Source: Rotaria socialis
Taxonomy: Eukaryota > Rotifera > Eurotatoria > Philodinida > Philodinidae
Direction: 5' to 3'
Assembly: GCA_905331475.1 (NCBI GenBank)
Contig: CAJNYU010001170.1
Coordinates: 46,518 to 110,517 of the forward strand
Length of the DNA stretch: 64,000 bases
In this document: piece after piece, positions 46,168-59,301 of the stretch
Layout of the letters: each line of letters starts with the position of its first letter
Numbering within the stretch: position 1 is the first letter of the stretch
Notes under the pieces: model-generated
What the model was told of the DNA's origin: nothing
What the model saw: the letters and a program-made list of their open reading frames with translations, nothing else
The model's database searches: none
Made by a program: the position numbers and the translations under genes

Positions 46168-48139
46168 GCTAAGAAAACTTTTATTGTTATTTTTTAAATA
46201 AAGTTTTATCACAAATGATGCAAAAGATATATATATATATATATATACATGTATATTACATAAATGGACATGTAGTGAAAGAAATGACGCATTGCATTTT
46301 TATTAATCAGATTCATTGGGTGTCCAACTAAATAACTACAACTAAAGCTGTGCAAATTTTCATTATTTTATTTTTTAATTTAGTTGAAGCTAATGTGTGA
46401 TTAAGAAGAGAACAAATGACAACAAATTTGATCTCAGCAATCTAATTATGAATTTATTTAAAATATTTCTATTTTTCCAAGGTAAAATAAACTATTGTTT
46501 TATATAAAAGATATGGACAAAAGATGGTTCTTCTTATTCCATTGAAAAATCTTTTATCTTATCCAGATTTATCTCTAATCACTTATTCATTTGAGAACTA
46601 AATTACATCAAATAAATCTTTTTTTTCTTTGTTTGTGATTTGATAAATTAATCTATTAAAAGATCTTTATCATAAAATACTAATGAACGACATCAATCTA
46701 AAGCATTAATTAACATTCCAAGTAAGTTTTACTTTAAAGAATTTATTAGCTGAATTAAAAGCGAAAGAACGATGAAGATATTATTTTCTGTTATTAAATA
46801 TATTAATTTAGTTCATCATATAAGAACAAAAATTAACAAAACTCTAATTCTATTCTATTTAATATATGTGAAGAAAATATCTAAATAAAAATATTATCTG
46901 AAGAGTCTATAATAAAATTATTCATAGGTTCTTCGATCCAAAAGAAAAAAACTACTTAAAACGTGCGTAGAACTTATACAAATGCGACGCACTCAAATTT
47001 AGAATCATTTTAATTTTCAATTAAGTCCGATATTATAGGTTGATCCCGGTTTTGTTTTATTCGAATGTATAATTTAATTAAAATGTATTGAACTTGTTTC
47101 TAGAAAATGATATAAATAAATATCGACATGTTAAGATTTTCGAAAGAAAACAAAAACATAATCTTGTTATATGAATTGGCAATACAGAATCAAGTATAAC
47201 TCCATCAACTTGTTCATTATATTGAGTTACATGAAGATATCATTGTAAAAGATAAGTTCCTTGATCTCGGTTCCATTAAAATAACACGTTGATTTGATTT
47301 TAAATATTGACAATTATTACCAATAATTACTTTAAGAATATATTCTAAATCATATGCAGTATTAGTAAGTATATGGATTTTCTTTTATATAGAGCAAAGC
47401 AATTCATTTGAACAAAACAATATTTTAAATGAATAATTTCTTTCATTCATTCATAATTGGTCAACTTCTTGATCATCAATTTCTGAAGAAAATTTGATTT
47501 CAATAAAAATCGGTATATACAATCTTGATATTCTGATGCAATCCTTTATCGATTGTCTTCTTATTATGATCTGTAGAGTAGAACAATTTTAATAAAAGAA
47601 GAGTTCGCGGTTAATTCAACTTGAGTTAAATAAAAGTTGTCCGTGTTTTTAAATCGAATATTCAGTATGTTGAATATTTATTGATAAAATGATTTGAAAT
47701 TGTGGCGAATATCAAAATAACCGTTGTTCACCATCATTGAATGGCAATATACAATTCCAAAGCACACCACACATCTGTTGACATATGTCGTCTAACTTTT
47801 TTCTACTAAAATATTTAGAACATCAGACTAAAAGTCATCGTGAAATGCATGGCCAGCCTCTCTTAACCAATGTCACCAGTTTCGCTAAAATCTATAGAGT
47901 ACATTATAGTTCATTGGCCATCAAATGAAACAAGCTAATAGTTTCAGTTCGGACATACGTATGTATAAGGTGTTCTAGCAATAATGAAATCATCAATAAA
48001 TATTATTAGAATAGTTTATTTAGCAATTTTAAGCATGTATAGATTGAGAAATATCAAGAAAAATACAGAAATATTCTCTTTTTTTTATAAATGTCTCTAA
48101 TGTATTTTATTACGACCGATGTTGAATAGACTTGTACAA
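46168..48139. other. AT-rich intergenic region
   Basis: Nearly 2 kb of very AT-rich sequence with a short (AT)n run at about 46228-46247. No open frame of note, no recognised repeat. Confidence 0.65.
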
Positions 48140-51100
48140 TTAATTTTTACGGGTGACTAATGAGTATTTAACACCGAGAAAAAAAGCAAACAGAAGACAA
48201 ACAGAAAAGCTAATGATTTGCACGATAAACATTAACATAGGTCGAATATCATAGAGAATTTCAATTGGTCGGCATCCCAATACACTGGCCAATTGATTGC
48301 ATATCGATGCACTAACAAGACATATGAGTATATTGCGACACCAGGAGCACCATTGGCGAGATTTTATAAGTTGATCATGATAAATAGCTTCATATAACCA
48401 TTGTGACCCCAAAAGAAATACGTTGGAGCACACACAGAGTAGTAACACTACGAATTGCATGTATCCGTAACTTTTCATATTGTAAATACTAACTGATGAT
48501 GAAAATGTACAACGTTCTGTAAAGAGATAGAAGGAAAATATTTAGAAAAAAGAATTTCTCATGGCTCCTAAATGCTTAATTGAAGTGCTTAAGGTGACCT
48601 GCTCCTTCCCTGTTTCATAACCTGAAAATCAATGCCTTTAGATTTATAGTTTTTCATCGTTAGTTTAGTCTAGAAGTGTTCTCCGTCAAATACCATATAA
48701 ACGAGAATATTCGCTGGTTTTTAGTACACTTATTATATATAAACCTAAAATATCTAGCAGGAAACTGAAACCATGGCTCTCGAAAGTTTTGGATGAGATA
48801 AGGGCTGAGCTTTTTTCGCATACAGTATTCAAAAATTTTCTCACAAGCAGTTACAAAATAAAATTACCGGAAAAGGGGCTGCGGCTGAGGCATAGAAGTA
48901 TGGCGACGGACGTCGATGGTCACTCCCCTTTCTTAATATGGAGAAAATTTTCATCGTTCTCAGCGATATTCATTTTCTTCGGAAAGCAAAATATCTTAAA
49001 TGCAAAAAAATTCCACACTTTTACGTCAAAAAACATTGTACATGCATTGTTTCAGCTTACAGAGAATTTTGTTTGTACTCTCTACTTCATCCTAGATGAC
49101 ATTTTTGGCGAGATGTAACGTATTATTTGCATCAAATGTAGTAGAAAACATCTTTCTATGTAAAAGCTATAATGAAACCTTCTTGTTTGGAATCCATTTT
49201 CACGACAAACATGGACCCTGATAAAAGTCACTAACTAGTATGTAATTAAAGATAATTTGTCGCAAAATGAAGCGCTTTTGCAGACAGGTCTCCAGAAAGC
49301 TGTAGCGTTTTCACAGTCAGGCAACAAAGGCTTCTCAGAATTTTTGACACAATTGTAAAGATCCCAGATGTTTGTAGCTTATTTTCAGAGAAAGATAATT
49401 CAGTTTGCCACTGTAGATGGCTCATTTTACAAAGATTATCTGCAGTTTTGATGCTAGCGTAGTGTTTTTTTAAGTTTCACCAGAAACTACACACTATCTG
49501 ACAGAAGTCACGGACGGTTTTACAAGATATATCAGATCTAGCAGAATCCACTATCTGGCTGCAATATTTGCCAGAAATTGACAACTGCTAGAAAAATTTG
49601 GCAGATAAGTAAGTGAGATATTTTAGCAGACATATCTGAAAAATGAGGGGAGGAGAAAGAAGTAGTGTTCTGCGTGTCCTGGATTGAAGAAAAAAATTTG
49701 TGAACGTGTTCGTGACTGAAAAACGATTTCCCTGATTGTGACCAATGGTGTTAATAAAAATTTAAAACAAGATATACATGTAAACTTTATTTATATGAGT
49801 AAAATCTAATTACATATTCATCTTGCTCCCAAAGGCAGTGGACACAAAAAAAATTCATATACTATAAAGAAATAAAAATAAAGCAGTGCTGACACGATTT
49901 CAATAAATACAAGTGCATGTTTTATACCATAGGTCAAGTTTTGCATATAGTTAAGATACTATTTTTTGGAATTTAAAATATTTTGCAATATATTAGTAGA
50001 AAAATGTAGAATTTTTAATAAATATTTATGGCAAAATAACCGATTTTTCAGTGTTTTTTTGCGAAATCTTTACTGTCCTATCGTAAATAGTACAGTTTTT
50101 TCAAAAAAATGCTAGTTTTTTCAGTCAAAAAGTCTAAAAACAAATAATTAAGATTATTAATTAATTTTTAATTTTTTAAATTAATAATTAGACAAAAATT
50201 GACCCTCAATAGAAGGCCACCAAAAAAATAACGATGTGCTGAGACACTGTATAAGCCCATGGCCTTTTATTCTGGGGAGGGGTTTAATATGTTGCGGCTG
50301 AGAAAACGGGACGATTTAGGGAGTGACTTTCAGCTTTTGCAACTCCGGTACACTTCGAAGGAAGCTCTTGAAATTCTTGTGTCAGGTGAATTTTGATTTA
50401 CTCTTCGTGATCTACCTATGCTGAAAGCTTCAACGAGTTCTCCAAAAGTTCCGGAAATCCCAAGGATCTCTTTAGTTTATTGGATCAACGAACGATTTCT
50501 TAGTTTGATCTTCTAAACTGGTGATCTATTCTGCATGAAAGATAATTTGCTAAAAAACATTATTCGAGTTTTTTTCGTTTTTGCAGGAATTTCTTCCTCA
50601 CAAAATAAACGAAACTACTTACTGGCAAAAGCCCAGTTTCTTAACTGAGACTCTGTCAAAGAATTGTTATTGCCAGCCAATATAAATTCAGTTATATCTC
50701 TTGGATCTGCATTCATTATTGGTAACCAAAAGACCGAGGTAATGCATACAAACAAAATAAATGAGTACATTTTTCGTAACTTGTTCGACCAATGAAAGAT
50801 ACGATTAATACTTGGTCTCAACCTGAAAACAAAAGAAAAACTAAAATATCAATTTTATCTGATTAATGAAATCATTTCACAGTTTATTATCATTAATAGA
50901 GAAAATTCTCCGCATTAGTTACAAAAATGAGATTTGGCAGATTAACCCCCCCCCCCGCCCCCTCACACACATCAGAAAAAGTCAGTTTTGGTCAACCTGA
51001 TCGATTTTATGATTTATAGCTCATTAGATAGAGCAAAGTTTTAGTTGTTATCGCTCGTATGATAACCTTAGTAGCATCGTGATGGTATGACAACAGAACG

Positions 51101-52149
51101 GAGAAAAAGACAATCCCTCTTCACATGGAATTCAACCATGCATCTCCTGCTTACCGGGCAGACGTATTAACCACTTTACTAGAAAGGGTATCTCCTCTTC
51201 GTCTTACGATTGGATGGGAACAATCCGATCGTAACATTAGTTTCGAATGCACTACAGTTTATTCATTTTATGATGAGATTCCAGGATACTAGATACACTC
51301 TTCTGATTCCTCACTGGGGAAAATAGCGTATTTTTCTCAACAATTCGGTTGCTGATTGGACGCTTCCGTGCGTCCCATATTTCTCCGCCATTTCAAACGA
51401 TAGAAAGTCCCGAATGGTTTTAAGATGTAGCTAACATCTGGCGATGCACCTTAACAGGTCCCGATTTTTTATTTACCCTTTAATGTTTACTGAAAATGAA
51501 TCGTGCCTGGCCTGCACTACATGAATTTTCCGTATTTTTTCGGAAAAGTTTTTCTAAAACAAACCAATGGAAAGTTGAAAAATCGAGATCTGTTAAGTTG
51601 CAGCGCCAGGTCTTAGCTGCATGTTAAAACCAACCCGAACTTTCTATCATTTGAAATGGCGCAGAAATCTGGGACCCACAAAAACCTACACTGTAAACTA
51701 GAAAATACATTATAGAGTATAATGAAAGATATTCTAGGAAAGCCCATACGAATTCAACGACGAATTTCTATTTTCTTAAAAATAAATATTGATGTTCAAG
51801 TTTTGATTTTCTGCAGGAAATCAAATTGAATTTCTATTATTTAGAAAATCAAGCATTTTCTAAAAGTTTGAAAATGCTTTAGCTTATTTAAAGTCGATTT
51901 CCTACAAAATAGAAATTCAAAAACATTTACAGTGTATACTCACACCCACACCCACACACCTTTAACAGCTATCAAAGTCATTAATAAAATAATATAGAGA
52001 TAAATAGTTTCTCTTGTCGTGCTACCTTTTCACTGTTAGGTTTTAAATGAAACTTACCAAAAATGAGCATACAACGCGTCTGCTCCAATGCGCATGGTCG
52101 ATGAAAGTTGTTGTTGTTGTCGAATAGGAAATGAAAAAATAGTTGCCAT
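48140..52149 (-). CDS. Four-helix membrane protein A, paralogue of the gene at 57347
   Basis: Exons on the minus strand: 52149-52058, 50822-50623 and 48516-48140, giving 222 residues. Junctions are exact (F-W-LRPSINRI; WAFA-K-RCTF). Helices: SFILFVCITSVFWLPIM, then after an extracellular-type segment FVVLLLCVCSNVFLLGS, ILICLVSASICNQLASVLG and MLMFIVQIISFSVCLLFAFF. Shared with the paralogue are the motifs SRQWCSWCRNI and GCRPIEILYDIR, suggesting conserved cysteines. An acceptor-like TTTTTAG ends eleven bases upstream of the ATG, with no visible upstream exon, consistent with spliced-leader addition. A foldback element lies about 110 bp upstream. The family is unrecognised. Confidence 0.75.
48517..50622 (-). 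other. Second intron of membrane protein gene A (2.1 kb)
   Basis: AT-rich sequence between in-phase exons. The plus-strand open stretch 48789-49118 has no domain and lies antisense inside the intron. Nothing else recognised. Confidence 0.6.
51116..51188 (-). tRNA. tRNA-like sequence, probably a pseudogene or SINE head
   Basis: Read on the minus strand, 73 bases fold as follows: acceptor CCCTTTC with GAAGAGG (six of seven pairs), a D-arm GTA-AAGTGGTTAA-TAC, an anticodon arm TCTGC-CCGGTAA-GCAGG, and a T-arm CATGG-TTGAATT-CCATG. The anticodon position would read GGT (Thr), but base 33 is C instead of T and one extra base precedes the 3' acceptor strand. A functional tRNA is unlikely. Confidence 0.35.
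51372..51675. mobile_element. Miniature element with arms of about 100 bp (MITE-like)
   Basis: The left arm 51372-51470 (GTCCCATATTTCTCCGCCAT..) matches the inverse of 51578-51675 (GTCCCAGATTTCTGCGCCAT..) along its whole length with roughly 80 percent identity by eye. The core contains a smaller CCGTATTTTTTCGG hairpin. No coding capacity. Confidence 0.8.
51941..51960. repeat. Short telomere-like CCCACA tract
   Basis: CACACCCACACCCACACACC. This is a third, single-orientation occurrence of the telomere-like hexamer in the window. Confidence 0.6.
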
Positions 52150-52261
52150 GTTTACATAACTAAAAAGAGCGATTATCATAAAAAAAAACTTTTAATTTAT
52201 TTAGCATCTTTCAGAATGATCAGAGTCACGATCAATAACAAGCGTGAGAGTGACTCTAATA

Positions 52262-52427
52262 TAGGTTTGTGACAGTTCATGGGCCAAGAGCTGGAATTGA
52301 TATCAGTCACACAGTTCTTTTGAAAGGAAACACGTCAGTGGTACCAATTGCGAAAAAAGAACTGGTCGTTGTTACCAGTTCTTGAAAAAAGAACCAGTTC
52401 ATAGAACTGTGAGCTGTCATAGGCCTA
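52262..52427. mobile_element. Foldback element, diverged copy of the TAGGGGTATGACAG family
   Basis: The ends read TAGGTTTGTGACAGTTCA and, inverted, TAGGCCTATGACAGCTCA. The interior has AAAGAACTGGT and its inverse ACCAGTTCTT. It shares the termini and GAACTG-rich interior with the elements at 59302 and 60865. It lies directly upstream of the minus-strand gene whose ATG is at 52149. Confidence 0.65.
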
Positions 52428-55400
52428 CTCTAAAAGACAATCTTGATTGAGTTGAATTCATCAGATCCGACCCGAGTTCGACTCCTATCGAAGCAAGACC
52501 TACAAATCTTGGACTTCATGGACTTAACAAGGGTTTGGGTTAGTTGCTTGCGTGGATACATGCTCGCTAGGATATTTACTCGTGTGGACAGTTGCTCACA
52601 AAAATATTTAGAAGTAAATATGTAAATAAGACATGAAAATATTTATTAATTATAACAGTAATTATTAACAAAATACAAGAGAAGTGATAATCTATATTGA
52701 TAATAAGCGTACAATGTAGTTCAATTTATCCTTTATATCCTTATGTGGGCTTTAAAGAAAATATTACCTCAATGTGGCTAAGGATTGTTTTTTTCGCTTG
52801 GATAGCTGACTATCAGGCATAGCACTAATGATATCCGAATGGATATTGTTTTCACCCCAACTCAAGGGGAGGAAATTAATTTAAAGTGCCTCTAAGTCAT
52901 CGCTAAATCAGTGAAAAATCATCAAAAACCAATTGAGTTTTAGTGAGTTATGATGAGTTCGGGTGACTGTCAGAGCTACTCTGTGATTTTCAACAATTTC
53001 TACTTATTTGCGACAACTTTTCATTTTTTTCAAACTCATCCTAGCTCACAAATCACGTTTCCTTCTTGCTCCAACTCAATACCTCACTCACACCATCGTA
53101 CTCAGCCCCATCCCCATATCCACTAAATAATGCTTATCTATCGTCTATTAACACAGCTTAATTAGTTCTCTAAATTCTATCACTGATAATTAGACGATCA
53201 TCCCATTGACGAGCAAATGTCCTGCGAGCAAGTAACCGGCTCCCATCTAACAAAGATAATAAAAAGGATGCGCTAGTCATCGAATAGAAATAATGCATAA
53301 AAACATTCGGCATCTTCGTGGCTATTTTAAGATTCAAATAAGGCAATTTTATTGTATGCATTGCAATTTCGAGTTCAAATACGAAAAAAGGCTTTTTTTT
53401 ATAACTCGGATCCGACTTGGAATCTGAAAAATTATTCAACGATTTGAGTTCAAAATTTTCCACCTGACGCCTCTTCCCAAAACTGGCACATAACTAGCAC
53501 CTGTTTTTCATTGTAGACTTATCAGATTTGTATTCTCATAGTAAATAAATCACTCTAATATATTTAAAAAAGCAGTATCAACTGTTCCCCTCTCAATCGC
53601 GAGATTTGTTTCTTAAATCCGACGTCCAACTAGATAGTGGCACTTATAATTATATTTTGAAAAATAAGTGTTAGAAGCCGCTGCCGTAATCTATCTGTAA
53701 AGAAATCTGATAACAGTTGATTTGCTAAAGAATTGCAAACTAACTAATAATCATGTTGTACTATCGTTAACTTCAACAGATTTTTTTGTGCTGTAATATG
53801 ATCAGAATAAAAAAAACAAAGATAATAAGTATTATTAATATTACAAATCCTTTACGGCCAGATACTTATTAGAGACACAATTAAGAAGAAAAAATCCCTA
53901 ATGTTAATTTTACAAGACAGGGGTGTATTAAATATTGGTTTGACTAATCGAATTTATAACAATATGTAGATCGACTCAGACTTTCATGTTGATTTCAAAT
54001 ATAGCATTAGTCTGACTAGAAATTTGAATTAATATCGTGAAATTTAATCAAAACTATTGCAAAAAGTACTCTTTTCATACACTAAATATAATGCACACAC
54101 TTTAGGTATCTTAGCTCAAATGGTAATCAAATGAATTATATATAACTCTGTAGAATTTTATTCGTTCTATTGAATGGTATAAAAAAGAAAGTCAAATACA
54201 CAAAAAAATATACCCAATGATTTTAATAATTGTTTGACTGTGAGTGTTTGAATTATATCTTGGTGTAAGAATGATATCGTATACGACCAACTTTTTCAAT
54301 AAAGTACCAATAGCTCGTATATAAAACGAGGCAAAATTAAATTGAAAAACAAACTTGAGAGTTAAAATAAAGTTAAGTGACTTCTTTCAGATTAAAATAA
54401 CATATATCGACACGATCTACCGCAAGAACTGCGCATTCTTTATATGTGATTATCTGGAAAAAAATGAATATGATTATATAAATGTATAAAAACTAATTTT
54501 TCATGAACGTTTTTCTGAAAAAAGTTATGTTTAAGAAAAGAAACCTTAGCAATTACAGGACAAACTCGCTTGCTTTATTTTAATTTAATTTCTCCTCTGT
54601 TATAACAGCACCTATGTTGTTAAGTACTGAAAGACCAAAATATGATTGATAATGAATGCGACCTGATGATCGCTCTGTTATCTGCTTGTGCATTACTCAT
54701 ACTCATGGCATGTGCTTGACAGAACAAAACATATGCTTCAGCGAATCAATCTCAAGGGTACTGTACGTGGCGCCCTCTAGTTTTTTTTTGCAATGGATAT
54801 ACTGTAACACAAATAGTAATCAACACAGAAAATTATTCTCCATCAAATTGAGGTTTTATTTTTTTTAAATAAATATTTATGTGTAGAAAATAATCGAAAC
54901 AATCTGAGCAGATGAAACATAGATCTACAATACCGACTTTTATTCGGAAATATTCTAATGTTGAAAAATTTGTCTCAATCAGAAAATCTTTCTCTGATCT
55001 AGCAACAAGTGATGTTAATCTGAGCCTTAGAAAAAGCATGAAGAAGTATAATGACACCAAGTGCATTAGTATGCCGCTGATTTGATGAATAGATCAGCGC
55101 TTCGTTCCTATTTGCTAACATGCAAATATACATCTTTCGTTGTCTCCTATCCTCTCAACTCATAGGTGCTTCCAGTGTTTCTAATGGCAAATGTACACAG
55201 CACAAGCAAAATGTACAAACATTTGCTGCTGCGAAAATACACGCTGCTGTACATTTTGTTTTAAAAAGTAGCGTGCACAATGTACACTTTGTAGAAAGGT
55301 TTAAAATGTATTTTTAGTTCAAAAATTATGATTAAACGATAAGTAAACAGTGGTCTATTTTCTCTACTATTCGTTGAATAGAATACTTTGTCTGACTTTG

Positions 55401-57346
55401 TTGTTTTTTTCATTTTCAGATTAATGTCATTTCGTTCCCGGTACTAATGTCATAACTGCAGAAAAAAAATGAAAATTGAAAATTACAATATTCAATTTAG
55501 CTTTCTTCAAATTATACTGATGTTCATGATGATGATGAAGAGGACCGTAATAGTTTTTATAGATCTTGTGTTTATCTAGGATTTGAAAAACAGTAAATTG
55601 AGGTTCTTATGCTTATGTGCTATTCTAATGTTGCACTGGTGTGTGGTGTGTCTTTCTAGATGAATTACATACAGATTGTTTTTTCCCTTGTTCTCTATTT
55701 GTTTATTTATTATTGATTTCTATTACTTTCTCAATAAGATATAACGATATTTTTTTACATTTCTTGTCATCCTATAAAAGTTCAACAAAGCACATTTTGT
55801 TTATGAAAACAAAGTGTAAATGTACACTTTGCTTATTTAAAACAGCGTGTACTGTACATTTTATTTTAGATTTCCATTAGAAACACTGAGTGCTTTTACG
55901 CAATACACGCACCCACACTGCCACGTGTGAGTGAATTACGTGTATACGTGTGAAGTGGTGGATGTATCGTGCACAAGAACCGACGTCTATATGAGTAGAG
56001 ACGCAAATCGATGTTTTCATCGATATAACAGAAAGGGGGCAGAGACAGGTACTAATTCATTTATATCTCATCAAAAGTAAGTAATACGTTCATTGTTCGG
56101 TGATCTCCTTTTATCGCCGAATATTGATTTTGCGATCTGAATAAAGCAAATATTTCTGTGCCATTCGCTTTTTAATTACTTTTGATGTAGTCTAATCGAA
56201 ATCATTTATAATTATCATAAGTTGATGAAGACACTCGGTAGTAGTTTGATTCTTTCATTGTAGTCAAGCTTCCTTATGTGAAAGTAGTATAAAGGAAAAA
56301 ACTGATAAAAATACTTTATCAAATTTTTTCAATATTCGACAGTGAAGCTTCTCTTGAATAGCATTCGCCTAATAGAACATATCTTTCATATTGATTGTTC
56401 TTCGACCACAATTTGTCAGGTCAAAACTTTTCGGATCCAGTCGGACCGAACTTTTATATTCTAAATGGAAATTTCTAAAGTCCTTTCAACAAAAGAAAAG
56501 TGTCGGCTCTTTTATTGTGTCGTATTTATTTTCATAATTTTTAATTAAAACTTTTCAAAGAAGCAGAACGATTTTAAGAATTTTAAAAGGAGTGATTTAA
56601 TCTAAATTACAAAGTTGCCCGAAATACATGAAATACTTTTTTTTCCGTTTCTTAATCCACTGACTTGAGCAACCTACGCACCTCTCTGGCTACTAGAAGC
56701 AACCCGATCGAAGTTTTTTCGAACTTAGAACTGTTCTCGGCCGGGTTCGGGACTAACGTGACGCACACTGTCTTTGATTCTGCCGATTCAGTTTAAAACT
56801 GATATCTTTATCAAGTACTAGTATATTTATTGTTGTTTATTTGGTTGTTGAAAATCCAATAAAGCATTGTTGACGATCAAAATTGTTGCAAATTTGATGA
56901 ATATCTACCAAATTAAAAGATTAATCTATAAAATTGAAGCCTAATGAAAATGTGTATAGTGCGCTAGAATTTAGATTATCTTGACCTTGGTCAAAAGTAG
57001 AAATGTCGGAAGTGAAAATGCAGCAAATTCTGTAAGGGAGAAATGTTACAAAAGATACAGTATGGAAATAGAAATGTACTTCTCTCTCAATTTTACATTC
57101 TCATCTTCACCCTATTTTTGTTCTCGACATTTTAACTTTCGCCCAAAGACACAATTACCAGAATTTTTCGTGTATTCCTGATCTACAAATTTCTTTCTTA
57201 GAAGAATAAAGAACACTCTTTTCTGTATAATCCTTGAAGAAAATGTGCATTCTATGACTATTTATTGTTTTAGTTAAATAAATTTGGCAACAACTATATC
57301 ACTTTCTATTCAACAACAACGATATCAACAAAAATCACAGTTTATT
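52428..57346. other. Intergenic region, about 4.9 kb
   Basis: No gene recognised. The minus-strand open frame 53170-53463 (97 codons, ending GSRLLARRTFARQWDDRL) has no known domain and no clear splice context. Two stretches rich in the word TGTACATTTTG are listed separately. The rest is AT-rich single-copy-looking sequence. Confidence 0.55.
55185..55865. repeat. Two related stretches of TGTACA-centred words
   Basis: At 55185-55300 the words AAATGTACA, TGTACATTTTGTTT, GTGCACAATGTACACTTTG occur. At 55790-55865 a similar series occurs (AAATGTACACTTTGC, AGCGTGTACTGTACATTTT). They look like two copies of one palindrome-rich repeat about 600 bp apart. Confidence 0.45.
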
Positions 57347-58471
57347 ATGCATAGTTTTCATAGTCACTTCAAGTATGTTCGCCTTTAAACGCCACTGAAA
57401 AAAAAACTGAACAGATTTCTACATTGATTTTTTTTATTGATATAGAGATTCTATTATATACTTATTTCTTTATAGGTTGAGACCAAAGCTTAATCGTGGG
57501 TTTGCTTGGACTAATGTATTGCGGAAAATACATATATTAATCTTAATATCATCTGCTTATTTATTTTTCCCATTACCTGTTGTCAATAACTATTCAAGTC
57601 AATTCATGAAGTCATCATTATATAATAGTAGTGACTCGTCGAAGATTTATCGCCTTATCGAACAAGCTACAGTTTGTAAGTAGTTTTGACTAGTCTTTAT
57701 GAAAAGAAGAATATATAGAAAAGTAGACAGAAGATCTATTTTCAAACTGAATCTTCCATAAGGAGCAGGACAACAGTCAAAACTAGATATTTCATCTATT
57801 GATGAAAATTTTCGATTTATCCTAAGAAAGCGTCCACGAGGAACCAAGGCAATGGTAAAATTTACATTTTTCTTTTCTTGCGTGCGTTTACAAGACCAGT
57901 GTAAAACTACCAAAGCTAAAAATTTAGGTTTGGTAGTTTTACACTATGACCTTTCGAACACACATGAAAAACGAAAATTTTTAATTTTGACCAGTGTCTC
58001 ATGGTGAGGTGATCCTTCATTCTCTCATGAATGCTCTCTTAAGAAGTGGTGATAGATAACTTCATTTAATTGTTGTCCGATTATATGTTTACAGCGCGAT
58101 GTTCATCGTCGTCATTGATTTCTCCCGAAAATATTCACAGTTACACGTCGATGAATTTAATAATCATGTTACTGTATATTGGCTCTATATTATCCAATTT
58201 ATTAGCTCAATATTTATATTCATATGCTTCTCATGATAGAATTGTAAAACATTATCCGTGGGTTTGCTGGTGTCGAAAAATAATTATTTGCCTAGCTTTT
58301 GTCTCGATTTTCAATCAACTAGTTAATACATTGGCATGCCGACCAATTGATATTCTCTACGATATTCGATTTACCTCAATGCTCATTGTACAAATATTTG
58401 GCTTCTTCATGTGTCTGATATATGCTTTTTTTCTTGGTATTAAATATGCATCAATCGAGCACAAACACTAA
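57347..58471 (+). CDS. Four-helix membrane protein B, paralogue of the gene at 48140
   Basis: Exons 57347-57372, 57476-57675 and 58095-58471; about 200 residues. The second and third coding segments have the same lengths (200 and 377 nt) and phases as in paralogue A. Shared motifs are LRPKLNRGFAW, YPWVCWCRKI and ACRPIDILYDIR. The three helices of exon 3 are LIIMLLYIGSILSNLLA, IIICLAFVSIFNQLVNTL and MLIVQIFGFFMCLIYAFF. Homology with A extends upstream of the chosen ATG to 57282, where A has ATG GCA ACT and B has TTG GCA ACA, so the ancestral start seems lost and translation is assumed at the downstream ATG. An acceptor-like TTTTAG lies at 57272-57273. Confidence 0.72.
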
Positions 58472-59301
58472 TGACAGTAGAATCTTCAATATTGACCACA
58501 TTCATGTCTATTTGAAACTTGACGAAACGATGCTGTTTGATGGATAGTTTCCTGTACATACTAAAATATTGGAAAATATTCACAATTAATTTTCTGTCGA
58601 TTTGTATTCTTCAAAATAAAGAATGTTAACTTTGTATTAGCTTAAAAAATTGAATTAGCGAAAGTTAAGTTTTCTACGAAGGCACAATCTTTCATATTTC
58701 TGTAACTAATGTATTTCACTAACTCTTTTTTTTATTTACTTTAGTTCGCTAAAAGAAATAGACAGATACCATAGCGATGTGCATTATTATTATGGAACGG
58801 TTAAATAATCAGAGCGCATGTCAAATTTCTATCAATTCATAATATCTTTCAACAGTAAAACGTTTTTACTTACAGCATAGGCTCGTTTCATCTTGGAATT
58901 TTCTTAGTATAAAATAGTGCACAACTTGTAGACAAAATATATAGAGCCAAAATTGGCGAATCAGTTCGAACAACTTCTTCATTAGTTCAAAATTACTGCA
59001 ATATTTTATACAAAGTAGTCTAATAGACTTGTTTATCTGCATAAATTTTCGGGTGAGAAAATCGATCTTGCTACAATCGGCCTAAATAGAAACAACCCAT
59101 GAACATACACTATTTTCATGGTCAACATGGTTTAGTAATGTTTCTAAGATCTAATAACTCTACGTCAAAATGAAAAACAACAGCTCAATTAAGAGAACCG
59201 ATCATTTTCTAGATTAGAATATTGCTGTTGAATTGACTCTAAATGCTAACGTATGATGAACGACTTTCAAAAGACTTTTTGTTTTCTTTGATTGTAATAG
59301 C
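58472..59301. other. Intergenic region
   Basis: No gene recognised. An AATAAA near 58615 may end the transcript of membrane protein B. Confidence 0.5.

Larger units (their letters stand above)
50823..52057 (-). other. First intron of membrane protein gene A (1.2 kb)
   Basis: It contains a poly-C tract (about 50946-50962), a tRNA-like structure (51116-51188), an inverted-repeat element (51372-51675) and a short CACACC tract (51941-51960). No exon was seen. Confidence 0.6.

Noticed and set aside
48789..49118. 109-codon plus-strand open frame
   Set aside because: It lies antisense within an intron of gene A and has no recognisable domain.
53170..53463. 97-codon minus-strand open frame as a gene
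   Set aside because: No domain, no paralogue in the window and no clear splice or start context.
57777..57855. Coding-looking stretch (SKLDISSIDENFRFILRKRP) between exons 2 and 3 of membrane gene B
   Set aside because: It is not in phase with exon 2, and the paralogue A splices directly from exon 2 to the homologue of exon 3.
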